A DNA stretch of 64,000 bases from NCBI GenBank assembly GCA_018241505.1, contig JAFEDS010000018.1, positions 167,702 through 231,701 on the forward strand, written 5' to 3'. The notes beneath the pieces are model-generated. The model made no database searches. It was not told where the DNA came from and saw only the letters and a list, made by a program, of their open reading frames with translations. Made by a program: the position numbers and the translations under genes. This stretch comes from Pseudomonadota bacterium (GTDB taxonomy: Bacteria > Pseudomonadota > Gammaproteobacteria > Steroidobacterales > Steroidobacteraceae). Within the stretch, counting starts at the first letter, position 1. Each line of letters begins with the position of its first letter. Below are positions 29,255-38,568 of the stretch, piece by piece.

Positions 29255-31948
29255 ATGAGAATCGCAAGGTCTACCTTGGTGGGAACAGCCGTCGCCATGG
29301 CGCTGTTTGGGCGCAACGGAGATGCACGCGCCGAGGCGCCTGCCGCGGATGCGGCGGCCGACAGCAATGATTCCCTCGCAGAGGTTGTGGTTCAGGGCTA
29401 CCGGGCGAGCGTGCGCGAGTCGTTGGAGACCAAACGCCAGGCCATCGGCGTCGAGGAAGTCATCACTGCCGAGGATGTCGGCAAATTCCCCGACAAGAAT
29501 CTCGCGGAAGCCCTGCAACGCGTCCCTGGAATCGTGACGCAGCGTGACTTCGGCGAAGGCGAGCGCATCAATCTGCGCGGCACCCTGACTACCCTGACGA
29601 ACGCAACGTTCAATGGGCACGCGCTGTCGAGCGCCGACTGGTTCCTGCTGGATCAGCAGAATGCCACCCGCAGCTTCAACTACCTCATGTTCCCCGCCGA
29701 CCTGATCGGCAAGGTCGAGGTGCAGAAGACCGCACAGGCGGACGTTCAGGAAGGCGGTATCGGCGGCACGGTCAACATCCAGACCCGCAAGCCGCTCGAT
29801 CTCAATCCACTGACCGCCTACGCATCGATGGAAGGCGCCTACACGTCGACTTCGAAGAAATACGATCCGTATGGCACGGCGCTGTTCAGTTGGCATGACA
29901 GCGACAGCCGGATCGGCATCCTGGTGGCCGGTATCTACCAGGAGCGACACCTGCGCCGCGACGGATTCGAGATCCTGGGCTACGCGCCACTGAACGCCAC
30001 GGCCAAAGGCAGCACCGATCCGAACCTGATCCCGACACTGATCAACTCGGCCTTGTTCCAACAGGACCGCATCCGCAAGGGCGGCAACTTCGATGTGCAG
30101 TTCAAGCCCTTCGATCAGCTCGAATTCAATCTGAACGGCTTCGTGTCGCTGTTCGATGCCGAGAATACCAACCAGAGTTATCTGGTCGACCCGCAGCGCG
30201 CGATTGCGAACGGCGGTACGCTCACCAATGGCGTGCTTGACCACGGCGCGTACGTCGCGGGCACGGTGAGCTCGCTGGCGGGTGGCACGCAGGACTTCGG
30301 TGTGTTCTATGACTCGTTCCACCGTATCGCCAAGACAACGAGCCACAACATTGACCTCGATACCAAGTACACCCCGACCGACACCCTTACATTGCACATG
30401 GACTTCGGCTATACGGACGCCACCGGTAAGACCGATCCGCAGTATTTCCCCGAGTTCGGCGCACCGGCATCCTTCAGCTACGACTTCCGGCACGGGGCTC
30501 CCCAGGTCACCATGCTGCCCAATGCTGCCGGCACCACCGTCGACTGGACGAATCCGAAATCTTTCGTGTTCGACTTCGCCAACAACGATGTCTTCCTCAA
30601 TAAGGACAAGGAATCCTACCTGTTTCTGGATGCCGAACAGAAGCTCGACCTGGGTGTGCTGAAGAGTGTGAAGGTGGGTTTCAAGGCCAGCAACCACGAG
30701 CGCGATGCCTCGGGTGATTTCACCACCTACGGCGACTTCTTCAAGCCCATCAACACGCTGCCGGCTTCCGATTTCTTCGGTGGCCAGGTGCCCGGCGATT
30801 TCCTCCACAACATCGCCAACTCCGGTTCGCTCACCCACGCCTGGATCGTGGATCCGGCCAAGGCGCAGGCCATTCTCGACCAGGAGGTGGCCAAGTCCGG
30901 CCGCGTCCCGTATCCACAGGGTGGCTTCACTGCGCAGGAGAAGACTCAGGGCGGGTATGTCATGGCCAATCTGGGCGGCGATCGTTGGCGCGGAAACGCG
31001 GGCGTGCGCTTCGTCCACACGGACCAGATCACCACCGGCGCTGTCTTCGTGGCCGATCCCACCCAGCCGGGCGTCATTCCCAATCCGTTTGGCGCATACA
31101 TTCCCACGGCGGCTGAACGGACCTACAACGATGTCCTGCCGTCGATGAACCTGGCCTATGACATTACGCCCGAGCTGGTGGCGCGCTTCGCCGCAGCGAA
31201 GGTGATGTCGCGTGCCGATTTTACGGACATGGCGCCGCGGACCACTCTGAACGTCGGTGCACTGACGGGATCGGCGGGTAATCCCAACATCGACCCCTAC
31301 CGGGCGAGCCAGGCCGACCTGTCGTTCGAGTGGTATCCCAACAGGGATACTGCGTACTCACTGGCCTTCTACTATAAGAGCATCAAGTCGTTCATTGTCG
31401 ATAAGCCAGTCTCGCAGATACTGCCCTTCACCGGTCAGTCGGCGCCGTCCGCGGCTTGTACCACGCAAGGGCCCAATCTCTTCAATTGTCCCTTCACCAT
31501 CAACGTGCGCTCCAATGGTGGCGGCGGCAAGCTGAAGGGTGTGGAATTGGGGATCACCCAGCCCATCTGGCGCGGGTTCGGCCTGCAAGCCAACTACACC
31601 TACTCGGATGCCACATTGGACAGCGGCGATCCGTTCCCAGGCAATTCGAAGAACACCTACAACTTTACGGGCTTCTACGAAAACGACCTGGTGAGCGCGC
31701 GCCTGTCATGGACGCAGCGGTCCGATTTCTTTGTCACCTTCGACCGCACGACCAACCTGTTTGAAACGGCGAACACCTCGCTGGACGCCTCGGCAAGCGT
31801 GAATGTCACGAAGTGGCTGACCGTGACCGCCGAAGCGCAGAACCTGACCGATGCGAAGATCGTGCAGTACGCGGATTACCTGTCGCACCCGCGCGCGATC
31901 TACGACAACGGCCGCGTGTACTTCGCCGGTGTGAAGCTGCGGTTCTAG
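29255..31948 (+). CDS. TonB-dependent receptor, probable chitooligosaccharide/GlcNAc importer
   Basis: An 897-residue outer-membrane receptor. After a signal peptide comes a TonB-box-like SLAEVVVQGYR, then the plug (ALQRVPGIVTQRD...GERINLRG and VEVQKTAQADVQEGGIGGTVNIQT). A long beta-barrel ends in YFAGVKLRF with the terminal Phe needed for barrel assembly. The plug is of the TonB-Xanth-Caul kind common in carbohydrate scavengers. Position divergent from nagR-nagB-nagA points to uptake of chito-oligomers or GlcNAc across the outer membrane. ATG 29255 gives a clean signal peptide; a GTG-region start at 29210 is less likely. It ends 5 bases from the convergent sulfotransferase gene. Confidence 0.9.
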   Translation: MRIARSTLVGTAVAMALFGRNGDARAEAPAADAAADSNDSLAEVVVQGYRASVRESLETKRQAIGVEEVITAEDVGKFPDKNLAEALQRVPGIVTQRDFGEGERINLRGTLTTLTNATFNGHALSSADWFLLDQQNATRSFNYLMFPADLIGKVEVQKTAQADVQEGGIGGTVNIQTRKPLDLNPLTAYASMEGAYTSTSKKYDPYGTALFSWHDSDSRIGILVAGIYQERHLRRDGFEILGYAPLNATAKGSTDPNLIPTLINSALFQQDRIRKGGNFDVQFKPFDQLEFNLNGFVSLFDAENTNQSYLVDPQRAIANGGTLTNGVLDHGAYVAGTVSSLAGGTQDFGVFYDSFHRIAKTTSHNIDLDTKYTPTDTLTLHMDFGYTDATGKTDPQYFPEFGAPASFSYDFRHGAPQVTMLPNAAGTTVDWTNPKSFVFDFANNDVFLNKDKESYLFLDAEQKLDLGVLKSVKVGFKASNHERDASGDFTTYGDFFKPINTLPASDFFGGQVPGDFLHNIANSGSLTHAWIVDPAKAQAILDQEVAKSGRVPYPQGGFTAQEKTQGGYVMANLGGDRWRGNAGVRFVHTDQITTGAVFVADPTQPGVIPNPFGAYIPTAAERTYNDVLPSMNLAYDITPELVARFAAAKVMSRADFTDMAPRTTLNVGALTGSAGNPNIDPYRASQADLSFEWYPNRDTAYSLAFYYKSIKSFIVDKPVSQILPFTGQSAPSAACTTQGPNLFNCPFTINVRSNGGGGKLKGVELGITQPIWRGFGLQANYTYSDATLDSGDPFPGNSKNTYNFTGFYENDLVSARLSWTQRSDFFVTFDRTTNLFETANTSLDASASVNVTKWLTVTAEAQNLTDAKIVQYADYLSHPRAIYDNGRVYFAGVKLRF

Positions 31949-31953
31949 AGCGG

Positions 31954-33654
31954 TTACTCGTAGCCGTACGCTGCCAGCAGCTTTCGCAGGCGCGGCACGT
32001 ACGGCTCGAGTTGTTTGGAGTAGTGCTGGTAGCGGCCGATGGAACGGTCGTTCAGCTTTTCGGTCACCTGCGCATAGCTCGGTGTCGGTGCGTAACGGCG
32101 GTTCTCATGAAACTGCAGGCAGGCCGGATCGAACGGCAGACCCAGATAGTCGAGCAGCCTGCGCGTCTCACTTTCCTGGTTCGCAACGAGGGTTTCGTAC
32201 CGCAGGACGAGCTCGTTCAGGGGGAGCTCCCGGCTGTAATGCTCCACCAGGTCGTGAACGGCGGCGAGGTGGTTGGAAATGTCCTCGATGCGATAGCCGC
32301 AATGGAAGCCGTGAGTCATATTGTTCGACAACATCGACACACAGACATCCAGGGGATGGCGTACGACCCGTACGACCTTGGCGTTGGGGAAGGCCATTCT
32401 GATGAGCGGCAAATAGATCTCGTTGAACGGCATCTTGTCCGTGAAGTAGGTGGTGCCACTCTTCAGGAGCCCGTATTGCTCGGCGCGCGCGAGGTAATAG
32501 TCCCGGAAGAGGGTGGCGGCGTAGTGATAGTCCGCCATCCAGCTTTGCGCGAGATTTTCAGGAAAACGCTCGGCACCGGGAAAAATATCGCCGGCGAGCT
32601 TGCTCATATCCGCAACGAACGGCAGCTCGCCACCGGCGGCCACCGCCGGGTGACTGCACAGAATCTGTTCCACCAGTGTGGTTCCGGAGCGCGGAAAGCC
32701 CATGACAAAAATGGGTTGCGCCGCATCCGGGCGCGTCTTCGCCTGTGCCAGCAGGCTCACGTGCTCACGTGTAAAGAATCCTTTGCAACGATCAAACAGC
32801 GATTCGACCGCGTCGGCCCGGTACTCGGTGCCCGGGTTTTCTTTCAACAACTTCGTCTTGCCGGTGACGAAATCCTGCCAGGCAGCGTCGTAGTGCCCCA
32901 GGCGATCGTGCAAGCGGCCGCGAGCCAGATGGGCTTCTCCAGCGAGGGTGCCGGCGGCGTCGAGAATCGCCAAGGCTTCCTGGGGGCGACCGATGCGCGA
33001 CAGGTGCGTCGCGCGCAGGAGATTGATCTCGGCCGGCGAGGATACCGCCTCGGCTTGGTCGAGAAGCTCTCCCGCGCGTTTGAGGTCACCCCGACCCTCA
33101 TGGAGAGTGGACCAATAGGCCAGGGTCTTCATGTCCTGCGGGGCGAGATCGTGTGCGCGCGCAAACGTGGGGTCCGCCTCGTCAACTCGACCCTGCTTCA
33201 TCAAGTTCAGGCCCAGGTTCATCAGCACGGGCGCGTGCGGACCGGAAAGCTCCAGGGCGCTGCGAAAGTGCCATTCGCCCGCGGGAAGATTGTTCATCTC
33301 CGAGAGGATCGTGCCGAACAGATTGTGGGCGTGCGCATTGCGGGGGTTGGCTCGCAACGCGGCGCGAGCAACCTTCTCGGCGTCTTCCGGTTTGCCGTGG
33401 ACCATGAAGAGCTCAACAAGCTCGTTGTAGGCCCAGTCCGCCCGCGGATCGATTCCTATCACCGTATCCAGCGTCCGCGCTGCCTGGCCGAACTGTCCGC
33501 GCTTCTGCTGCACGATAAATCGAAGCTCGAGCGCGTTTACGTCGCGTCCAGCCGTCTTGAGGCGCTCTTCGGCCGCCGCCTCCACGGCGCGCATGTCACC
33601 GCGTTGCAAAGCTTCACGACCACGGAGAACAAGAGGATGGGGCGCTGCTGGCAT
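31954..33654 (-). CDS. TPR-repeat sulfotransferase
   Basis: A 566-residue two-part protein. Residues about 1-280 are tandem TPR helices (for example WAYNELVELFMVHGKPEDAEKVARAAL). Residues about 310-566 form a sulfotransferase domain with the PAPS-binding loop FPRSGTT (320-326) and the 3'-phosphate segment VVRVVRHPLDVCVSML. It should move sulfate from PAPS to a hydroxyl or tyrosine. No signal peptide is seen, so it acts in the cytoplasm. ATG 33654 has GAGG 8 bases upstream; the longer frame to 33990 is not supported. It lies between the TonB receptor and the hexosaminidase, on the opposite strand. Target unknown. Confidence 0.82.
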   Translation of the reverse strand: MPAAPHPLVLRGREALQRGDMRAVEAAAEERLKTAGRDVNALELRFIVQQKRGQFGQAARTLDTVIGIDPRADWAYNELVELFMVHGKPEDAEKVARAALRANPRNAHAHNLFGTILSEMNNLPAGEWHFRSALELSGPHAPVLMNLGLNLMKQGRVDEADPTFARAHDLAPQDMKTLAYWSTLHEGRGDLKRAGELLDQAEAVSSPAEINLLRATHLSRIGRPQEALAILDAAGTLAGEAHLARGRLHDRLGHYDAAWQDFVTGKTKLLKENPGTEYRADAVESLFDRCKGFFTREHVSLLAQAKTRPDAAQPIFVMGFPRSGTTLVEQILCSHPAVAAGGELPFVADMSKLAGDIFPGAERFPENLAQSWMADYHYAATLFRDYYLARAEQYGLLKSGTTYFTDKMPFNEIYLPLIRMAFPNAKVVRVVRHPLDVCVSMLSNNMTHGFHCGYRIEDISNHLAAVHDLVEHYSRELPLNELVLRYETLVANQESETRRLLDYLGLPFDPACLQFHENRRYAPTPSYAQVTEKLNDRSIGRYQHYSKQLEPYVPRLRKLLAAYGYE

Positions 33655-33735
33655 GAACAAAACCTCAGGGACCAGGGGCAGACTCGAGTACGTAGACCCG
33701 CTATGGTGCCCGCTTCCGGGGCGGTTGTTTAGGGC

Positions 33736-35838
33736 ATGTTGATGATGAGGGGTCTTCCGGCGAAGGTCAGCATGTTCGCAAGCGCGGCGATTGGGTGGCT
33801 GGTCGCTACAGCAGCTCACGCCACGGAACTGCCTGCAGTCATTCCGGTGCCCGCCCACATGGAGTGGCGCACGGGGGTTTTCGCGATTCGCGCGGACACC
33901 CGAGTCGCTATCCCCCGCGATTCGGGTGCCGCGCGGGTCGCGGGTTATTTCGCAGACCTCATGCAGAAGACTCGCGGGTTGCGGCTGCAATTTGGCTCAG
34001 CAGCGCGCCCCATCGTTTTCGAGCTCCACAAAGGCACGGAGGCGGCGAAATCCAACCCCGAGTCGTACACGCTCGACGTCAGTCCCACCCGCATCGTGCT
34101 GTCTGCTAGCGACCCGCGGGGTTTGTTTTATGCCGCCGTGACGTTGTGGCAACTCACCACTTCCGGTCCTGCTGCTGACACGATTTCCGTGCCCGCTGTC
34201 CACATTGTCGATTCGCCTCGATTTGCCTGGCGAGGCATGCTGCTCGACTCCGCGCGACACTACCAATCGCCTGAATTCATCCTCCAATTCATCGATTGGA
34301 TGGCCCTCCACAAACTGAATGTCTTCCACTGGCATCTCACGGATGACCAGGCATGGCGGCTGGAAATCAAGAAGTATCCGCGCTTGACGGGAGTCGGCGC
34401 CTGGCGCGTGCCGGCGGGTGCGGCTCCCGCGGCTGACATTGATCCTGCCACGGGCAAACCCCGGCTCTACGGAGGTTTCTATTCGCAGGACACCGTTCGG
34501 AAAATTGTCGCGCACGCCGCGGAACGAAACATCACGGTCGTTCCGGAAATCGACCTGCCCGGGCACGCTACGGCCGCCGTGGTTGCCTACCCACGGTTGG
34601 CTAGTATTGTTCCAGCCCCCGCTGCTGTTCCTTCCGACTGGGGCGTTTACTTCAATCTGTACAACGCCGACGAAGGCACGCTCGAATTTCTCGAGAATGT
34701 GCTGACCGAAGTCGTGCAGCTCTTTCCGGGCCAATTCGTGCATATAGGTGGCGACGAGGCCGTCAAGGACCAATGGAAAGCGTCCCCGCGCATCCAGGAA
34801 CGCATGCGCCAATTGGGTGTTGCCAACGAGGCGGATTTGCAGCGCTACTTCATTGAGCGCATCGGCAAATTCCTGACCCGACATCATCGGCGCCTGATCG
34901 GTTGGGACGAGATTCTCGAGGGCGGCATTCCACACGACGCGGCGATCATGTCGTGGCGCGGCGTTGATGGTGCGTATTCCGCCGCCGCGGCCGGCCATGA
35001 CGCGGTGCTGTCGCCATCGCCGACTTTGTATTTCGATAACCGCCAAAGCGCCACCGACACCCAGCCCGGACGCGGGCACGTGACCAGCCTCGAGGACGTG
35101 TATAAATTCGATCCCATGCCCGCATCGCTGGCGCCGGATCAAAGGCAGCACATCTTGGGGTTGCAGGCGAACATCTGGACCGAGCACATCCGCACCGAAA
35201 AGCGGGTTGAGTACATGGCTTTTCCGCGTGTGGCCGCGGTAGCTGAAGTAGGCTGGTCGCCTGCCGCCAGCCTGAATTGGAATGATTTTCTCGCCCGCCT
35301 GCCTGAGCAACGGCGCAGGTACGAAAGCATGGGCATCACGGCCTATCCAGGCGCTTCCCAGGTCGAAGATGCCTCCCGTCCCGTCGCCGGCCTGTCGAGC
35401 CACCAGCTCAAAAGCTGTACCGACAAAGTCCTGCTGTCGTTGGAAGATGACGCACCCCTGAACGGGCCGCGGGCTGCATTTCTCGTCGACATCATGAACC
35501 CGTGCTGGATCTACCCCGCTGCCGATCTGACTGCCGATCGCTCACTGCAGGCCGCGGTGGGCCAGGTACCGTTCAACTTTCAGCTCGGGGCTGACATACA
35601 CAGTATCAAGTTGACTCCGCCGCAAACTCCGTACGGCGAGCTGGAGGTCAGGCTCGATAACTGCGACGGGGAACGTGTTGCCACGTTGTCATTGCAGCCG
35701 GCCCTGGCCAACAATGGGGTTACGCGGCTGCCGGCGGCGAGCATTGCCCGTCGCGCTGGCAAGCATGACTTGTGTTTGAAATTCACCCAACGATCACTCG
35801 ATCCCATGTGGGTGATCGACCGGGTCCGGCTGGAGTAG
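33736..35838 (+). CDS. Exported beta-N-acetylhexosaminidase, GH20
   Basis: A 700-residue exported enzyme with a signal peptide (cleavage near AHA-TE). A GH20b-like alpha/beta domain covers about residues 35-160. The TIM barrel follows, with LHKLNVFHWHLTDDQAWR and the catalytic pair D340-E341 in HIGGDEAVKDQW, which sets up substrate-assisted hydrolysis. A C-terminal beta domain (about 575-700) may bind carbohydrate. It would release GlcNAc from chito-oligomers in the periplasm. The nagF start lies 2 bases after its stop. Confidence 0.94.
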   Translation: MLMMRGLPAKVSMFASAAIGWLVATAAHATELPAVIPVPAHMEWRTGVFAIRADTRVAIPRDSGAARVAGYFADLMQKTRGLRLQFGSAARPIVFELHKGTEAAKSNPESYTLDVSPTRIVLSASDPRGLFYAAVTLWQLTTSGPAADTISVPAVHIVDSPRFAWRGMLLDSARHYQSPEFILQFIDWMALHKLNVFHWHLTDDQAWRLEIKKYPRLTGVGAWRVPAGAAPAADIDPATGKPRLYGGFYSQDTVRKIVAHAAERNITVVPEIDLPGHATAAVVAYPRLASIVPAPAAVPSDWGVYFNLYNADEGTLEFLENVLTEVVQLFPGQFVHIGGDEAVKDQWKASPRIQERMRQLGVANEADLQRYFIERIGKFLTRHHRRLIGWDEILEGGIPHDAAIMSWRGVDGAYSAAAAGHDAVLSPSPTLYFDNRQSATDTQPGRGHVTSLEDVYKFDPMPASLAPDQRQHILGLQANIWTEHIRTEKRVEYMAFPRVAAVAEVGWSPAASLNWNDFLARLPEQRRRYESMGITAYPGASQVEDASRPVAGLSSHQLKSCTDKVLLSLEDDAPLNGPRAAFLVDIMNPCWIYPAADLTADRSLQAAVGQVPFNFQLGADIHSIKLTPPQTPYGELEVRLDNCDGERVATLSLQPALANNGVTRLPAASIARRAGKHDLCLKFTQRSLDPMWVIDRVRLE

Positions 35839-35840
35839 AC

Positions 35841-38564
35841 GTGGCCTCATCCAAACTCGTTCTATTGTCGCCGCTGCAGGGTTGGAGCGCGCCGCTCGAA
35901 GAAACGCCCGACCCGGTATTTTCCGGGCGCATGATGGGCGATGGTGTAGTGATTGACCCCACCGGTAACACGTTGCACGCCCCCTGCGCCGGTACTTTGA
36001 TCATCGTTGCCGCGTCCAGGCATGCGGTCACCCTACGCGCCGACAATGGTGCGGAGATTCTGCTGCATGTGGGAATCGACACTGTTGGGTTGGCGGGGGA
36101 GGGCTTCGAGCTGCATGTCCGTGCCGGGCAGAGAGTCGAGGCCGGCGATCGTCTGATCACCTTTGATCTGGATCTGCTGGCGCAGCGGGCCAAGAGCCTG
36201 ATGACGCCGGTGCTGGTCACCGATTCCACGGCGTTCTCAATTTCGCGCCGGAGCGACAATTGCTCGCTTCGTGTGGGCGAATTTCTCATGGAAGTGTTGG
36301 CTGCGTCGGACGGCGAGTCGGCGCCTTCCGCCGCGCCTCAGCAAGGCATTGTTGAGCGTCGGGTGTTGGTGGAGTTGGAGCACGGTATCCACGCCCGACC
36401 CGCCGCGACCCTCGCGGCCGTGGCGAAGAAACTGGCGGCCGACGTCAATATTGTGTTTGGCGACCGGAAGGCGAAGGCGAAGAGCCCCGTCGCCCTGATG
36501 TCGTTGGGCGTCCGCAAGGGCGATCACATCGTCATTCAAGCATCGGGCGCCGATGCCGAGTCGGCCGTCGCGGCTGTCGAACAAGCAATTGCCGGCGGAA
36601 GGGACCTCCACGCGGCCGCGGCGATGCTGGCGGCGACGGGAGGAACCGCCTCCGCCGCGCCCGCTCGACGGCAGACTTCAGCGGACCCCGCCGGGGGAGC
36701 TGGCAGCGCGGCCATTGGCAGTGCGGCGGCTGGCAGCACGGCAGTTGGTAGTGCGGCGGCTGGCGGCACGGCGGTTGGCCGCGCGGAACCTGGTGCTCCG
36801 GCGGCTCGCGCTGCGGGCGCGGCGCTCCCGTCGGCTAACACCTCTGCGCCCGGCGCTGCCGGCGCACTTAAGGGCGTCGTAGCCAGCCGCGGTCTAGGTG
36901 TTGGCACTGCCTTCCAATTTGCGCGCGCTGTAATCGCCGTCCCCGAACACGGTGCCGGCATCTCACAGGAAGCTGAAGCGCTGGAGCGCGCCCGCGACTC
37001 CGCCCGCACTGACCTGGAACGGACCGTCAATTCCGGTAACACCACTGCACGCGAAATCGCCGAGGCCCATCTGGCCCTCATTGATGACCCCGAGTTGGTC
37101 GACGGTGCCCGTGCGCTTATCGACAAGGGCAAAAGTGCCGGCTTCGCATGGCGTGCGGTTCTGCGCGACGGCATTGAGCAACTGCGCGCACTAAACGATC
37201 CGCGAATGGCGGAGCGCGCCGACGATCTACTGGACCTGGAAACGCGAGTGCTGTCCGCTCTGAGCGGCACGAGCACCGCAGGCCCTGTCTTTCCACCCGA
37301 AACCATCCTGATAGCAAACGAGCTCTTACCGTCGCAACTCGTCGCCCTGGACAACGCCAAACTCGCCGGCATATGCCTCGCCGCCGGAGGCGCCACCTCT
37401 CACGTGTCAATCATCGCGGCCGCGATGGACATTCCAACGATAGTAGCAGCAGGTCCTGAGGCACTTCGTGTACCCACGGGAACCACCGTGATCTTGGACG
37501 CCGAGGCTGGCTGGCTATACATCGACCCTCCACGGATGAAAGTGGATCTGGCACGTAGTCAACTCGCAGACAAGCGCCAACGTCGCGTCGCGGAGCAACT
37601 CGCGGCGCAACGTGAGTGCCGAACATCCGACGGCACTCGGATCGAAGTGTTCGCCAACGTGGGTTCTGAAGCAGAGGCGCACGCGGCAGTTCGAAACGGC
37701 GCGGAAGGTTCCGGCTTGTTGCGCACCGAGTTTCTATTCCTCGAACGAACTGCTCCGCCGGACGAAACAGAGCAGCTCCAGCAATATCAGCAGATCGCGA
37801 CCGCGCTGGAAGGGCGTCCGTTAACCATTCGGACGCTCGATATCGGCGGCGACAAGCCAATCCCCTATCTGCCGCTGCCTCATGAGGAAAATCCAGCCCT
37901 GGGATTGCGCGGAGTTCGGACGAGTCTGTGGCGGCCGGATCTCCTTCGCATTCAGTTGCGCGCAATTCTTCGCGTCCGTCCGGTAAGTCAATGCCGGATT
38001 CTTCTACCGATGATTACTGACGCAGGTGAGATCCGCGCGGTTCGCGCAATGATCGACGAGTTGCGGCGGGAAGAGGGTCGCGAAGATCCGATTGCCGTGG
38101 GTGCGATGATCGAAACGCCTGCGTCCGCCGTGATGGCCGACCTCATCGCGCGCGACGCAGATTTCATCTCGGTAGGAACCAACGATCTGACGCAGTACAC
38201 ACTTGCCATGGACCGGGGGCATTCGGAATTGGCGGCGAGGCTCGATGCCCTGCATCCAGCCGTGCTGCGTCTGATAGCCAAAGTCGTGAATGCTGGCAAG
38301 TCGCATGATCGAGTGGTCGCCATTTGCGGCGGCCTCGCTTCGGACCCCGTGGCGGTTCCCATCCTGATCGGGCTCGGTGTGCACGAGCTCTCCGTGGTGC
38401 CCGCTGTCATTCCACAGCTCAAGGCGCTGATATCAACACTCAACATCGATGACTGTGCGGCACTGGCCAACACGGCGCTGGAACGTGAAACCGCCGAGGC
38501 AGTCCGCGCACTCACACTGCAATGCGTTTCGGGTCTCGATGCCACCGGACGCGCCCGCGAGTAA
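35841..38564 (+). CDS. nagF: PTS multiphosphoryl transfer protein EIIA-HPr-EI (NagF)
   Basis: A 907-residue fusion of three PTS parts. Residues 1-155 are EIIA of the glucose type, with H61 and the phospho-acceptor H76 in LLHVGIDTVGL. Residues about 172-262 are HPr, with H184 in GIHARPAAT. Residues about 340-907 are enzyme I, with H521 in GGATSHVSII, a GGDKPIPYLPL segment and GTNDLTQYTLAMDR, so the PEP-binding part is complete. Between HPr and EI lies an Ala/Gly-rich repeat linker (about 275-340). It passes phosphate from PEP to NagE. GTG 35841 has GGAG 5 bases upstream, just after the hexosaminidase stop. Confidence 0.95.
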   Translation: MASSKLVLLSPLQGWSAPLEETPDPVFSGRMMGDGVVIDPTGNTLHAPCAGTLIIVAASRHAVTLRADNGAEILLHVGIDTVGLAGEGFELHVRAGQRVEAGDRLITFDLDLLAQRAKSLMTPVLVTDSTAFSISRRSDNCSLRVGEFLMEVLAASDGESAPSAAPQQGIVERRVLVELEHGIHARPAATLAAVAKKLAADVNIVFGDRKAKAKSPVALMSLGVRKGDHIVIQASGADAESAVAAVEQAIAGGRDLHAAAAMLAATGGTASAAPARRQTSADPAGGAGSAAIGSAAAGSTAVGSAAAGGTAVGRAEPGAPAARAAGAALPSANTSAPGAAGALKGVVASRGLGVGTAFQFARAVIAVPEHGAGISQEAEALERARDSARTDLERTVNSGNTTAREIAEAHLALIDDPELVDGARALIDKGKSAGFAWRAVLRDGIEQLRALNDPRMAERADDLLDLETRVLSALSGTSTAGPVFPPETILIANELLPSQLVALDNAKLAGICLAAGGATSHVSIIAAAMDIPTIVAAGPEALRVPTGTTVILDAEAGWLYIDPPRMKVDLARSQLADKRQRRVAEQLAAQRECRTSDGTRIEVFANVGSEAEAHAAVRNGAEGSGLLRTEFLFLERTAPPDETEQLQQYQQIATALEGRPLTIRTLDIGGDKPIPYLPLPHEENPALGLRGVRTSLWRPDLLRIQLRAILRVRPVSQCRILLPMITDAGEIRAVRAMIDELRREEGREDPIAVGAMIETPASAVMADLIARDADFISVGTNDLTQYTLAMDRGHSELAARLDALHPAVLRLIAKVVNAGKSHDRVVAICGGLASDPVAVPILIGLGVHELSVVPAVIPQLKALISTLNIDDCAALANTALERETAEAVRALTLQCVSGLDATGRARE

Positions 38565-38568
38565 CCCT

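Noticed and set aside
29231-31018. A 595-codon minus-strand frame across the TonB receptor
   Set aside because: A shadow of the receptor gene with no recognisable motif or ribosome site.
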